Shown here: positions 25,378-36,125 of the stretch, piece by piece
How positions within the stretch are numbered: the first letter of the stretch is position 1
Layout of the letters: each line of letters starts with the position of its first letter
Assembly: GCA_026545225.1 (NCBI GenBank)
Contig: CM048846.1
Location: forward strand, 87,995,270-88,059,269
Length of the DNA: 64,000 nucleotides
Direction of reading: 5' to 3'
Origin: Cornus controversa
Taxonomy: Eukaryota; Streptophyta; Magnoliopsida; Cornales; Cornaceae
Notes under the pieces: model-generated
What the model was told of the DNA's origin: nothing
Seen by the model: the letters and a program-made list of their open reading frames with translations, nothing else
Database searches by the model: none
Made by a program: the position numbers and the translations under genes

Positions 25378-25800
25378 GAAACACTTAAGAGGAGAGAGAA
25401 AAGAAAAAAAAGGATACCATTAGTTACGAGAGAAAATAAAGAAGAGAAGAGAAGAGAAGAGGATAACAAAACTCTATTCATGTTTGAATAAATAAAAAAG
25501 AAAAGAAAATGATAATATTATTTTTGTTTGGATAAGATAGTAAAAAAAAATGATAAGAACCAAATTACTATCATATCTAAAAAAATATATAAAATATGGA
25601 TAGAATAACAATTTTCTCTTTATAATTGTTAAGGACAATTTTAAAATTATGAAAATGCTAGTTAAACACCATCATTTCTTTTCTAATATTTTAATTTTCT
25701 TTTAATGATACATATCTAAACATAATATGGCATATCATTTTCTTTCATTTCTCTCTTTATTCTTTTAAATCTTTTTGTCCCTTCAAACATAGACTAAAAG
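25378..25800. mobile_element. Probable MITE related to the 51.4-53.1 kb outer element
   Basis: GA-rich left part (AGGAGAGAGAAAAGAAAA...GGATACCATTAGTTA, CATGTTTGAATAA) and CT-rich right part (CATTTCTCTCTTTATTC...CCTTCAAACATAGAC) are partly complementary. The order of motifs, including CAAATTACTATCATAT, matches 51366-53130. Borders are approximate. Confidence 0.4.
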
Positions 25801-26168
25801 TTTTTTTTTTAGATGCTCTCTACGTGGAAATTCAATGGAATCCACATCGAAGCAGGCACTGAGTGCTTTACCATGCTAGAAGTTAGAAATGACTAGGTAG
25901 ATGACCTATTTTATTTTATTTTTACTTTCATTTTTTTTTTTGAGCAACGATATTTCAGTAATAGAAGCCAAAACAGTTTTAGTTGTTTGATGCATTGTTG
26001 CGAGGACTGCCATGTCCCACAACAAGGCATCTAACACTCTAACAGTTAGGTCTACTGTTTGAGCCTGTGATATCCTTTTGTTTGTTTCACTTTTTAAGTG
26101 TTTATATATATATATATATATATATATATTAATTAGTTCACTTTTGGACAGCTCCCAAGGCATCTATG

Positions 26169-27236
26169 GCTTTTGCACTCACATTATGTTCTTTTCTCTC
26201 ATCACTTGTGTAATGAGAGTGCTTTTGAAAGTTTCTTCTCTTTTATAGAATGTTAATAAATTAAGCCCTCATTTAACAATATATAAAATAAATATGTTAG
26301 TATATGGTTTTTGCACTCACATTATGTTTTTCTCTCATCACTTGTGTAAAGTTGTTAAAGTAATAAATGAGAGTGCTTTTGAAAGTTTCATCTCTTTTAT
26401 AGAATGTTAATAAATTAAGCCCTCATTTAACAATATATAAAATAAATATGTTAGTATATGGTTTTTGCACTCACATTATGTTTTTCTCTCATCACTTGTG
26501 TAAAGTTGTTGAAAGTAATTAATGAGAGTGCTTTTGAAAGTTTCTTCTCTTTTATAGAATGTTAATAAATTAAGCCCTCATTTAACAATATATAAAATAA
26601 ATATGTTAGTATATGGTTTTTGCACTCACATTATGTTTTTCTCTCATCACTTGTGTAAAGTTGTTAAAGTAATAAATGAGAGTGCTTTTGAAAGTTTCTT
26701 CTCTTTTGTAGAATGTTAATAAATTAAGCCCTCATTTAACATTAATATATAAAATAAATATGTTAGTAAATGGTTTTTGCACTCACATTTGTTTTTCTCT
26801 CATCACTTGTGTAAAGTTGTTGAAAGTAATAAATGAGAGTGCTTTTGAAAGTTTCTTCTCTTTTATAGAATGTTAGTAAATTAAGCCCTCATTTAACAAT
26901 ATATAAAATAAATATGTTAGTAAATGGATTTTGCACTCACATTATGTTTTTCTCTCATCCCTTGTGTAAAGTTGTTGAAAGTAATTAATGAGAGTGCTTT
27001 TGAAAGTTTCTGCTCTTTTATAGAATGTTAATAAATTAAGCCCTCATTTAACAATATATAAGATAAATATGTTAGTAAATGGTTTTTGCATTCACATTAT
27101 GTTTTTCTCTCATCACTTGTGTAAAGTTGTTGAAAGTAATTAATGAGAGTGCTTTTGAAAGTTTCTTCTCTTTTATAGAATGCTAATAAATTAAGCCCTC
27201 ATTTAACAATATATAAAATAAATATGTTAGTAAATT
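26169..27236. repeat. Seven-copy ~155-bp tandem repeat upstream of CCD8
   Basis: Units start with TTTTGCACTCACATTATG near 26170, 26309, 26464, 26619, 26775, 26931 and 27085 and end with AAATATGTTAGTA(A/T)ATGG. Unit length is 154-156 bp except for the first, which lacks about 16 bp around TAAAGTTGTTAAAGTAAT. Copies are very similar, so the array is fairly young. Each contains GAGAGTGCTTTTGAAAGTTT and AAGCCCTCATTTAAC. No coding sequence is seen. The nearest gene is CCD8, whose ATG lies about 1.7 kb away, with the array on its upstream side. Confidence 0.93.
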
Positions 27237-27559
27237 AAATCACTTTTATCTCCCTTACATGGCAGCTGAATTGAGTTTATGTTTGGCTTCATAGAAAGCT
27301 GGATCTTAGGTCTGGTACAGTTTTCAAAATGTTCAAGAATTGGTGTAATAAGTTTTCAATTGATAACTAAATGAACCAAAATGTTAATTTTAGCTACATT
27401 TATATTAATTTTTATATTTCTTGTTCTTTTTACAAAAATGTTTAATTAATTTTAGCTACATTTATATTAATTTTTGCACATGAGTGTGGATCGTTGCTTA
27501 GCCTGATGATTTGAATGGTCGAAGAATGGGTAACCAAATATCATTCTCACTTGAGCAGG

Positions 27560-27803
27560 AAAGCACATATATTTGATTGACATACTTCTGTCATCTTCGT
27601 ATATTTATCAGATACTCACATATATTTCTTAAATGTATTTATAATTTAAAATATATATTTTTATTTCTAACACATATATGATACATTTCCAAAACTTCAA
27701 AACACATTTTAAACAAGTTTTAAACTATAAAATGTAACTCTTCTTACAATAATATAATAGTATAATTGTTAAGAAAATTTTTAAAATTTATTTAGAAAAG
27801 AAG
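27560..27803. repeat. Dispersed repeat, reverse relative of 10565-10900
   Basis: The AT-rich stretch here resembles the reverse complement of part of 10565-10900. It directly abuts the target-site duplication of the 27813-29033 element. Confidence 0.35.
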
Positions 27804-27812
27804 TTTTGAAAG

Positions 27813-29033
27813 GGGCAAAATGTACTCACACCTCCTGAGATTTGTCCTAAACACACTCATATACAAAGTTTGCTTAAACTTACACTCACACCCTTGAGAT
27901 TTGGAGTTTGATCGCACACAACCCCTAATTGAAATCCATCGATCAAAAAAATATTTGAAATATCTGTTCTACTCTTCACTAACTGAAAAGACATTTTTAA
28001 CCTTACTTTTCATGTTAAAATATCATATTGCTCCCAACTTTTTTTTTTCACTTGACAAAACTACCCTTGTTACCTTATTGCTTTTCTTCTTCTTTTCTTA
28101 CCCTCAAAGCTCACTTTCTCTAATTCTTCCTCTCTCTTTCCTCACTCTATCACTTTTTCTCTCTCTTCCTCCATCTCTCTCTCTTTCCCGAATCACTCTC
28201 TCTACATCTAACCCCCTCTCTTTTCTTTCTTTTATCTACTTCTCTCTCTTAATTCTTCACCTTTTTCTTTTTTTTCTTTCACCGTTGCTATAGCAGTGCA
28301 CATGAAAATTGGCAATGATAGCATGACTTTGGTAATGGTGGTGGTGTCTCGACAATAGTAGATAGATGACAACAGATGAGACATATATGAAGAGTGTTAC
28401 AAGAGTACATGGGTTTATTTGCAAATATGAGAAAGTTAAAAGAAGATATTTTACATTTTGCCTTTTATTACAAAGTATGCATACATTATTTCAAAAAGAA
28501 AATAAAAGAAGTACTGATGACATTGATAAAATTGAAAAGTAAGTACTGAAAAAAAGAGAAAAAAAACATCATCCAAGATTAATAATAAAGTAAATTTTAG
28601 CCTCAAATTTTGAATTTCTACAGATTGAATTTTATTTTTCAGTGACAACTAATATTGGGTCATACACATAATAGAGAAATAATATAAATTATTTGCTAAA
28701 TTGAATTACCAAAACACATTAGACTTCTTTCTTTATTTCACAATTAATTTTTATAACTAAAAAACAAAACAAAAGAATTCAAAGAATTTCGTTGCCCCTT
28801 AACTGAATTCAAGGGACACTAATATAGTAATATATCTGTTGAAGGGTTAATTTAGTCATTTTATTTTAATAGATTTTTTAAATATAATATAGTTATTATA
28901 TTGATGGGTAAAATTGTAATTTTTCATGCAAATTACTGATGCAATTTTGTTCAGGGGTGTAAGTGTAGATTTAAACAAACTTTGTACATGAGTGTGTTTG
29001 AGGCAAATCTCAGGGGGTGAGTGCACTTTTCCC
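27813..29033. mobile_element. Mutator-like long-TIR non-autonomous element with perfect 9-bp TSD
   Basis: TTTTGAAAG occurs directly outside both ends (27804-27812 and 29034-29042). The arms (GGGCAAAATGTACTCAC on the left, GGGAAAAGTGCACTCAC read inwards from the right) match imperfectly over about 90 bp with shared CTGAGATTTG and AAACACACTCAT blocks. It is 1,221 bp. The interior has a pyrimidine-rich tract (28110-28275) and a short GGTGGTGG-like part. The 130-codon frame at 27901-28293 is low-complexity Ser/Leu/Phe and is not regarded as a gene. Confidence 0.8.
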
Positions 29034-29117
29034 TTTTGAAAGATATATATCAAAATTTAGTACAAAATTTATCCATGCAAATTATGTAATATGACTATTA
29101 ACTCTTATTTTGTTTTT

Positions 29118-29555
29118 GGGTAAATTACTTTGACATACCTTGAGATTTTGTCTAATTACTCTAGGATTAAACTTTTTAAAATATGGTGGATAACATCTCT
29201 TAAGGCTTGGCTTTACTCTGGGTACCCCTGCTCTTACTTGACAGTTAATTTCGTTAAAGTTAATTAGCATAAAAAAAATCAAAATGTTAAAATTATTCTC
29301 GGTGACTGTAGTGTTGGTGTAACATTGATGGATAAAATATGTATATAAAACATGTTAATCTCAGTCAAATGATTAAGAATTGATGTTATTTTTGTACAAA
29401 AGTATTATAATTTGATGATACTTTTGTAATTGTATATTAGATATGTTTTTGTTTAATGGATCGTTAGTCTAAGAGGGGTGTCAGAGTAATTTTTTTTAAA
29501 ATTTAATTTGAGAGTAATTAAATCAAACCTCAAGAAATGTTAGAATAATTTACTT
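29118..29555. mobile_element. Mutator-like MITE (family B, copy 1)
   Basis: TTTGTTTTT flanks both ends (29109-29117 and 29556-29564). The inverted ends GGGTAAATTACTTTGACAT and AAGTAAATTATTCTAACAT continue for about 45 bp. It is 438 bp. The interior (TGTACAAAAGTATTA, GGATCGTTAGT, GTCAGAGTAATT) matches the reverse complement of 54832-55259, so these are two copies in opposite orientation. Confidence 0.78.
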
Positions 29556-29634
29556 TTTGTTTTTTAATCATAATATTTTATAAAGAAATGTTAGAATAAT
29601 TTACTTTTTGTTTTTTAATCATAATATTTTATAA
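29534..29634. repeat. Two-copy ~51-bp direct repeat across the MITE border
   Basis: A block from AAATGTTAGAATAATTTAC to ATAATATTTTATAAAG is repeated almost exactly in tandem. The first copy straddles the right end of the 29118-29555 MITE and its target-site duplication, so it arose after the MITE landed. Confidence 0.8.
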
Positions 29635-29891
29635 AGAAATGTTATAATAATATACAAAACATAAAAAAACCTTTATTTAAATTATTCATGGATACATATA
29701 TATATATTATTTTTTAAACATTAGCATTGATCCTATTAGTCGGAGAATCGGCAGCCGATCGAATATATATCATTGTGACTTGAGGTTAGAGGCACTTATT
29801 ATTATTTATTTTTGCAGATTCTAATAACACAGACTAACATCTAGGGGGCTCATTATAGGAATATTCCTCAGTACGATGAGAATGTTCAATA

Positions 29892-29927
<36 letters not shown>

Positions 29928-30600
29928 GTGCTCACGCGTTGCATGAACTATCTTGCAAATTTTAATTTGATCAAAAAACTCCAACGACGAATTTACGAGC
30001 ACCTATCACTATCATTATTGTGTCACCACACTGGAGAGGAAGAAGAGATCATGTAGTGAAGTGGTCGTTGCACCTACAACTCTTCTCTATGGAAACACTT
30101 TACTGCATCTGATTTTGACAAAACTAAAATTAATTTCTGATTTTGAAAATTTAAGTTAATTTTGTGCAAAGATAAAATTATTTTACTCTATTGAAAGGCT
30201 TCACAAAATCTGATAATCGACCTATAATTTTTGGGCTGATAGGCCTAATGAAAAATTTACATTTTTTTTAATAATAGAAAATAACAATTTACTATTAACT
30301 AAGGGTACGGTACTGTCGGAGTACCCAATACTTTCTCAAATAGAATGATTGTATGCGTTGGGCAAATGTAAGATAACTTCTAGATTTTGGTATGAATAAT
30401 GTAAAACATTTTCTAGGTCAAATTATTTTACTCAAATATTTATAGACAAATCAAATACAAAAAAAAAAAAAATTGAAAAATATATTTTTCAAAATACATT
30501 TTACATCGAAAATAACAAAGCCAGAAAAATCATTAATTTTAAGAAAGGAAAGAGTGAAAAAACAAAAATATTCCATGCTTCGTTGGTCTTATTTATTTAT

Positions 30601-31475
30601 GGGAGGCGATATTTGCACTCCCCTTTTCTTTGGTTGCACTTCCATTTTAAAATAAATGTTACTTTTAACCTTAAGTTTACGTGTGAATGATTACCTTTTT
30701 TTCAAAATACTAAACAACCCTTTTAGTCTTCAATTTTTAATGTTTTTGAATTCTTTCGACAAAATAAACAAAAAATACCAACAAAAAAATACCTGAAAAA
30801 AATAACCAAAAAAAAAAGCTCTCTTTTTAGAGGACTCAAAAATAGTTATATATGTTGAATAAATTATCTTTTGACAAGACCAAAAAAAAATACATATATC
30901 TCTGTTAAATAAATTATCTCTTTTGACAAGAACCAAAAATTAAAAAGTACCCAAAAAAAAGTTATCATGTTAAATAAATTATATCTTTTGACAAGACCCA
31001 AAAACAAAGTACCTAATTTTTTTTATTCTTATTAAATAAATTATCTCCATTGAGAGGACCCAAAGATAAGTTATCTTTATTGAATAAATTATCTCTTTTG
31101 TTAGGATTAAAAAAAGAAATTATCTCTTTTGGAAGGACTAAAAAAAAAGAAAAAAAAGAAATATTTGTTGAATAAATTATCTCTTTTGACAGGATAAAAA
31201 AAATCTAAGAAAAAGTTATCACTCTTGACTGGAGCAGAAATAAAAGTATTAAAGAAGGTAAAAAAATTATTATTTTTGACAAAAACCAAAAAGTAATATA
31301 AAAAGTAAATAAGCTAAAAAAAAGTTTAAGTTTATAGTATAAAAGGTAGTTGTGGTATTACAAAATAAGGGATAATGTATTAATTAATTTAATGACCTTC
31401 TTGTCATTTTCTTTAAAAGAAAAAGACAAGTGGAGTGCAGTCTCGTAGAAAATGGGAGTGCGAATCTCGCCTCTC
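30601..31475. mobile_element. Mutator-like MITE with internal minisatellite (family A, copy 2)
   Basis: Begins GGGAGGCGATATTTGCACTC and ends, reverse-complemented, GAGAGGCGAGATTCGCACTC. TTATTTATTTA lies outside both ends (30589-30599 and 31476-31486), so the exact duplication length is ambiguous. The interior has about eight degenerate units of AATAAATTATCTCTTTTGAC(A)(A/G)GA separated by A-rich spacers. It is 875 bp, opposite in orientation to 16170-16985. The minus-strand VKRDNLFN-like frames are products of this repeat. Confidence 0.78.
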
Positions 31476-32159
31476 TTATTTATTTAGGGTTAGAAGAGAA
31501 CCCCAACAATGTTCTTGAAGAAACTAGAAGTTTTTCTTTTCATTTTGAAAAGAAAGAAGATACTACAAGATCACATGTGTCGATAGTTCATAGTTTATAT
31601 TAACTTTTGAAATAATGTTTTTGTTTTCTTTTATTCTTTTTCGAAACAATATCACTTTTCATGTATTTGCCAATATGGTCTGAAATTAAACTAAGCAAAT
31701 TGAATATTACAAGGGCAACCCTCCACGTTTTTTCACATTGTCTTAGAGAAAAAGTTGTTGAAATTTATATGAGTGGATATCTCTTAGCGTGTAGATTCAT
31801 TTTGAACCTTCTCTCTTTTTGAATAAGTAAAATCGAAAATACCAGAAAAAAGAGAATATTCAAAACAGACAATACCTAGAGGAATGTCCGACACTAAGAG
31901 AAAACAAAGAAAGAGAGAGATATACATCTGACCGTCGAAAGTGATGGTGAAGGAAAAAAAAAAAAGCAATACTGGTTGGGGGGAAATTGAAGTCGAAAGC
32001 AATGATATTGCCTTCCATGAATGTGAAACAGTCCAGTCTCCACCAATATATTTCCATCATCATTTGACCTTCATTAATTTGTCCACTCTTTCCTTAGTCC
32101 ATACCTCTTTGGGAAAGTGGTCTGCGAAGCCACAACTTTTGTAATATAATACTACCATT

Positions 32160-32466
32160 TTTAGCAGACGTGTCCGGTGGATGACGTTGCATTCCGGGTC
32201 CACGTGTCTGCCACCTACTCTTCTTTCATCCTACGGAGTAAAATCTAAAATCCACTACCATATGGGTATGGCAAACAAAAACTCATGTGTTGTCACATAT
32301 ATATATATATATATATAATTGCTTGTATCTAGACCTTCTCTTTCTTCTTTTCTCTCATTAAAGTTTACTTTTAATCATTATTTTAGCTGCTGCCATGGAA
32401 ACACAACTCTCTCTAGAATCCTCATATGTGGCTCATGGGTTCCCACTTCTATATGAGTCAGAATGA
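32160..32466 (+). promoter_or_regulatory. Promoter-like stretch with ABRE/G-box cluster, no intact gene behind it
   Basis: ACGTGTCC (32168-32175), TGACGTTG (32182-32189) and CCACGTGTC (32200-32208) lie within 45 bp. They are followed by an AT run (32299-32318), a CT-rich leader-like tract and an ATG in good context (GCCATGGAA, 32395) opening a 23-residue frame ending at 32466. Beyond it lie an AT microsatellite and repeat-like sequence. This may be the detached 5' end of a lost gene. I do not recognise the 23 residues. Confidence 0.25.
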
Positions 32467-32639
32467 AAAACACATGATTATATATATATATATATATACT
32501 GACAAAATCCAAGAGGCCCACGACAGCGCAGGCAACCAAAATACAGCAAGAGCAAGAAACCCGAGAAGGGAAAGCCCAAATAAGTCCAAGACGGGCCAAC
32601 TTTCTCCCACAAGTTTTATGCTAATTGTCAAAACACTAA

Positions 32640-33560
32640 TTTAACTTTTTTTTTTTTTTTTTTGACTTGGCACGAACGTTCATATTAATTTGAGGCCTTA
32701 AGCAAAAAAATATAATATTGGCCGTTTAAAATGTAATATTTTAATATCAAATATTAGTTAATTATATTTATACAAATATTATTCTTATTAAAATTATTAT
32801 ATTTAATTGGACCATTTTCTACTAATAAATTCCTTAATTTTTAACAATATTTTTCCAGTGAATAGATAATTATGGAAATAAAATATAATTTTTGAATAAA
32901 AACTTCATTTTTTTTTACTTGGTTACTTTCTTTCATTCTTTTTTCATGTTATTTTCAAACAATTTTTGTATCATACATTTGATTATCATTATGAATCTAA
33001 GTCGCTAATATATTTATTTTTCATTATTGTATTATCTTCTAGTAATTCTTTGAGATGAATTGGTTGTTCATTTATTGATTTTTATCTAATTTTCTTGTTA
33101 TTTTACTATTAATTATAACAATAAAAATTGTTATAATGAGAGAAGAGAAAATGTGAGGATTAGGGAAAAAAAATAAAAGTGACTAGAAGAAGATGAAAAG
33201 TTTTATAATTCATAATTTTTTACAATTATCTGTCAAGTATATATTCAACAATTCATTTAAAAAAAAAAACTTGAAATGAGGAGTGACAGAGAAAAAAGAG
33301 GAAGATTTTGAGATAAAAATAGCAATTAGAAGTTTTAGAATAAATTAAATCATTTGGGTCTGTTATTAAATTTTTACTATTGGTTGAGGCCTATCACTAC
33401 AAGGAAACAAAAATTTTAGGAAGTCTAATAATATTAGAAAATAAAAATTTTAAAAACTCTTATTAAGGAAATAAACTAATTTGGAGGCCTTCTATTATCT
33501 GGGGCCTTAGGTAACTGCCAAAGTTGCCTAAGGGTCCAGCCGGCTATGCTTGGCACTCAT
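32640..33560. repeat. Probable degraded mobile element
   Basis: ACTTGGCACGAACGTTCAT near the left and TGCTTGGCACTCATT at the right, with two GGAGGCCTT/GAGGCCTTA blocks, bracket very AT-rich sequence. A GGGGCCTTAGGTAACTGCC block near the right end looks like plant repeat sequence. Ends and class are unclear. Confidence 0.3.
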
Positions 33561-34072
33561 TAAAAAATACACGAACATATGTTGTTTAGATGTCATTTGC
33601 ATTGGTTCATGAACTTGTGTCACTTGCACTGGTTCATGAACTTGTGATCATATACAAGCCTATGTTCACAAAGATATGTTCATGAAATTATGCAAACTTA
33701 CACAAATTTTTGTTTATGAACGTGTTTATGAACATATGAGAACCTACATATGCTTTGTATTCATGGACCTACACGGACTGAGCATAACAATTTAGGACAT
33801 TAGGCTTGTTTACTAAACGAGCTCAAAAATTGAACTCGAACTCGAGTTTGAGTTGTTTACTTAATGAACGAGCGTCAGTTGATCTTTAAATGAGACGATC
33901 TGGAGTTGTTCATGAATAGTTTGGTTCATTTGTAACATTATTTATAGTATAAGTCTATGAATTTGAGTGTCCAGTAGCTACTGATATTTTAAGATATACT
34001 TTACATGTATTCTACTTAAAAAAAGAAAAACAAAAGAAGAAAATCCATAGTGTTCTAGTTGTTGTGGCTGTG
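33561..34072. other. Repetitive intergenic stretch (GTTCATGAAC and CTCGAACTCGAG motifs)
   Basis: GTTCATGAAC-like palindromes recur between 33600 and 33760, and a self-complementary CTCGAACTCGAGTTTGAG lies near 33836. Both look like remnants of foldback or hAT-type repeats. No gene was seen. Confidence 0.35.
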
Positions 34073-34442
34073 TGTTAGAGGGACTTGTCCTATATCATAT
34101 CGGGATGGCTATAAATGGTCGGTAGACAACACTACCTAATAGGTTGGGTTTTTGGATTATTGATAAGCGTCCGACCCATTACAGTTGGTATCAAAGCTAA
34201 ATCTAGTTCTTGATCCGGTATCATACCAAGCGCCCGACTGAAAGAAGTTTGGGCCCACCCTAGGTAGATAGGGTGGTTTGACTGCAATGAGGGTGTTACA
34301 AGTTCGGGTGGAGGAGAATATTAGAGGGACTTGTCCCACATCAAATCCGGATGAAAAAGAGAATTGATATAAATGGACGGGTAGATAACACTATCCAATA
34401 ACTTAAGCTTTTGAGTTAGTGATAAGCGTCCGATCATAATAC
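34073..34442 (+). mobile_element. TRIM-type miniature LTR element, second family, copy 1
   Basis: Two direct repeats (34073-34183 and 34319-34442) begin (T)(G/A)TTAGAGGGACTTGTCC. The first is followed by a TTGGTATCA primer-binding site of the initiator tRNA-Met type, and the second is preceded by a purine tract (GGTGGAGGAGAA). The internal part is about 135 bp and encodes nothing. It is the same family as 38571-38982. The two terminal repeats have diverged clearly, so it is an old fossil. Confidence 0.75.
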
Positions 34443-35480
34443 GTCACTCCACAACTTTGGTGGTATACATTAGTCCTCTTAGATGTGACGTTTTTGTGCT
34501 CACACTTAAATGAATGAAAAAATGACCAAAAAAATTGCAATATTCATTGTCATATTACAGATTATATACCAAAGTTTTTTCTTTATAGGCTACCATAGTC
34601 TCTTTTAATTTTCTTTCTTTGCAGAACAAAATTAACATAGATATAGTTCATCATTTGGTTATATTTGAGTCACATAGAGTGAGAGTGGGAGCAGAAGCAT
34701 GAAAGTGATAAATTTTATGTCTTACAGAGAAGGTGGCAGAATCTAAACGTACGCTGAGAGTGAGAGCAAGAGCACACGCAAAAAACAAAAAAGACACTAA
34801 TTTAAAAAAATTATGTGAGATAGGGTTATATCACTACTGTAATAACATGAAAGCATTATGGAAAAACTTATGGTTATAATGAACATATATCAACATCTGA
34901 AATTGATGATGAAATTTCAACGTTATATATTTAACTCAATTCTCAAGAACCCACTTGCTCTCAAGTGCCTTCATTGAATGCAAAGTCAAGTCTTGCTTGT
35001 TATTGGAGGACTACTTACAATTGTAACAACAAAAACAAGACCATTGTAATTGCATGTGTCCCTTCATGCCTTAGTTGATTCCTGCAAATATCAATTTAAC
35101 CAAAGAATGATGAAAAATGTTCAATTGTGGCAGACAAAATTAGGGGTTCTCCACAAAAAAGCAAACACTTACACACTTAAACATTAGTAATATATGATCT
35201 CTCAATTTAATAAAGATCAAATTAATTAGTGGAGGGTCCCAATGATTGAGAATGTGGCCGGTGTTTGTGCCCACTCATGTGTCACCTTCACAACTTGTTT
35301 GTTTAGTCGTTGAGTAATCATTGTTTTTGATTCCATACACTAATTAGGTATTATCATGGAGTTTAGACTTGATTAATAAGTCTTGGATTTGTAGTGTTCT
35401 TTCCCAGCTAATGCTTAGTCAACAAAGCAACAAATTAATTTCCTTTTCTTAATTCAATCAAAGTTGGAATTGAAGAGAGT
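34443..35480. other. Intergenic, nothing recognised
   Basis: AT-rich sequence with no open frame of note, no transposon ends and no RNA gene recognised. Confidence 0.5.
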
Positions 35481-35488
35481 TGAAGATT

Positions 35489-35731
35489 ATGGAATCATAC
35501 TATCAGTTGATGGCTTCAAAGAATTTCTATAAAGCTAGATGCTTTTACAAGAAGAGCAATAATAACCTGCAATGGCAGCTCATCTGGTTTAAGGTATTTG
35601 AAGGTAGTGGTGCACAAGAAATCGATGGAATCGGTGAACTAAACCGGACTAGATGGTTTGGTCCCGTGGTTCGCTTCGATTCCAATTCCAAAACTCTAGA
35701 ACTGTCATTTTACGATTTGGTTGTAATTTAG
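35489..35731 (+). other. Small open reading frame of unknown status, interrupted by a hAT-like element
   Basis: The ATG at 35489 opens MESYYQLMASKNFYKARCFY, followed by KKSNNNLQWQLIWFK, then runs into the hAT-like element at 35605 before stopping at 35731. Only the first ~39 residues can be host sequence. A diverged copy of the DNA around the start (CAAAGAATTT...ATGCTTTTACAA) lies at about 36126-36250, on the far side of the element. It could be a small-peptide gene fragment or chance. I do not recognise the peptide. Confidence 0.2.
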
Positions 35732-36125
35732 AGTCTTTTAGGACTGAACCGAACCGCTATAAATATTTATATAATATATATACTAAAATAAGTTTCTAAA
35801 TCCTAACCATAACTTCGTTGACATTTAACCCACGTCACTAATAATATAAGAAAACTCGCAGTATAAGCAAACTGTTCGAAATTCAGCTTTATCTAAAATT
35901 TTGAAAAAAATAGAATAAAAAACTTATTTACGAAAAATTACTCAATACCAAAAATCAGTATAATTCGAGTTCATTTAAACTTCTAATAATTTTTTCGAAA
36001 TATGTCAAAAATGAGAAAACACAATTTTGGCACTCTAAATGAATGAATTTGGTCCAAAAAAAAAAAGAGCGTACAACAACAGCAAACGGGTCATACAGAT
36101 TTCAACAATCAATTGTACATCATTA
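35605..36125. mobile_element. Probable hAT-like non-autonomous element
   Basis: Left end TAGTGGTGCACAA and reverse-complemented right end TAATGATGTACAA match at 10 of 13 positions. The sequence inside the left end (GGAATCG, ACCGG, GGTTCG blocks) resembles that of 53480-53791. No clean 8-bp duplication was found. Confidence 0.45.

Noticed and set aside
26169-27236. CRISPR-like array
   Set aside because: Units are directly adjacent with no unique spacers, and the genome is plant nuclear; it is an ordinary tandem repeat.
27901-28293. 130-codon Ser/Leu/Phe-rich frame
   Set aside because: It lies inside a bounded Mutator-like element and is a low-complexity translation of a pyrimidine tract.
30730-31289. 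Minus-strand frames with repeated VKRDNLFN-like motif as a repeat protein
   Set aside because: The motif is the translation of the non-coding minisatellite inside the MITE; frames are short and broken by homopolymers.
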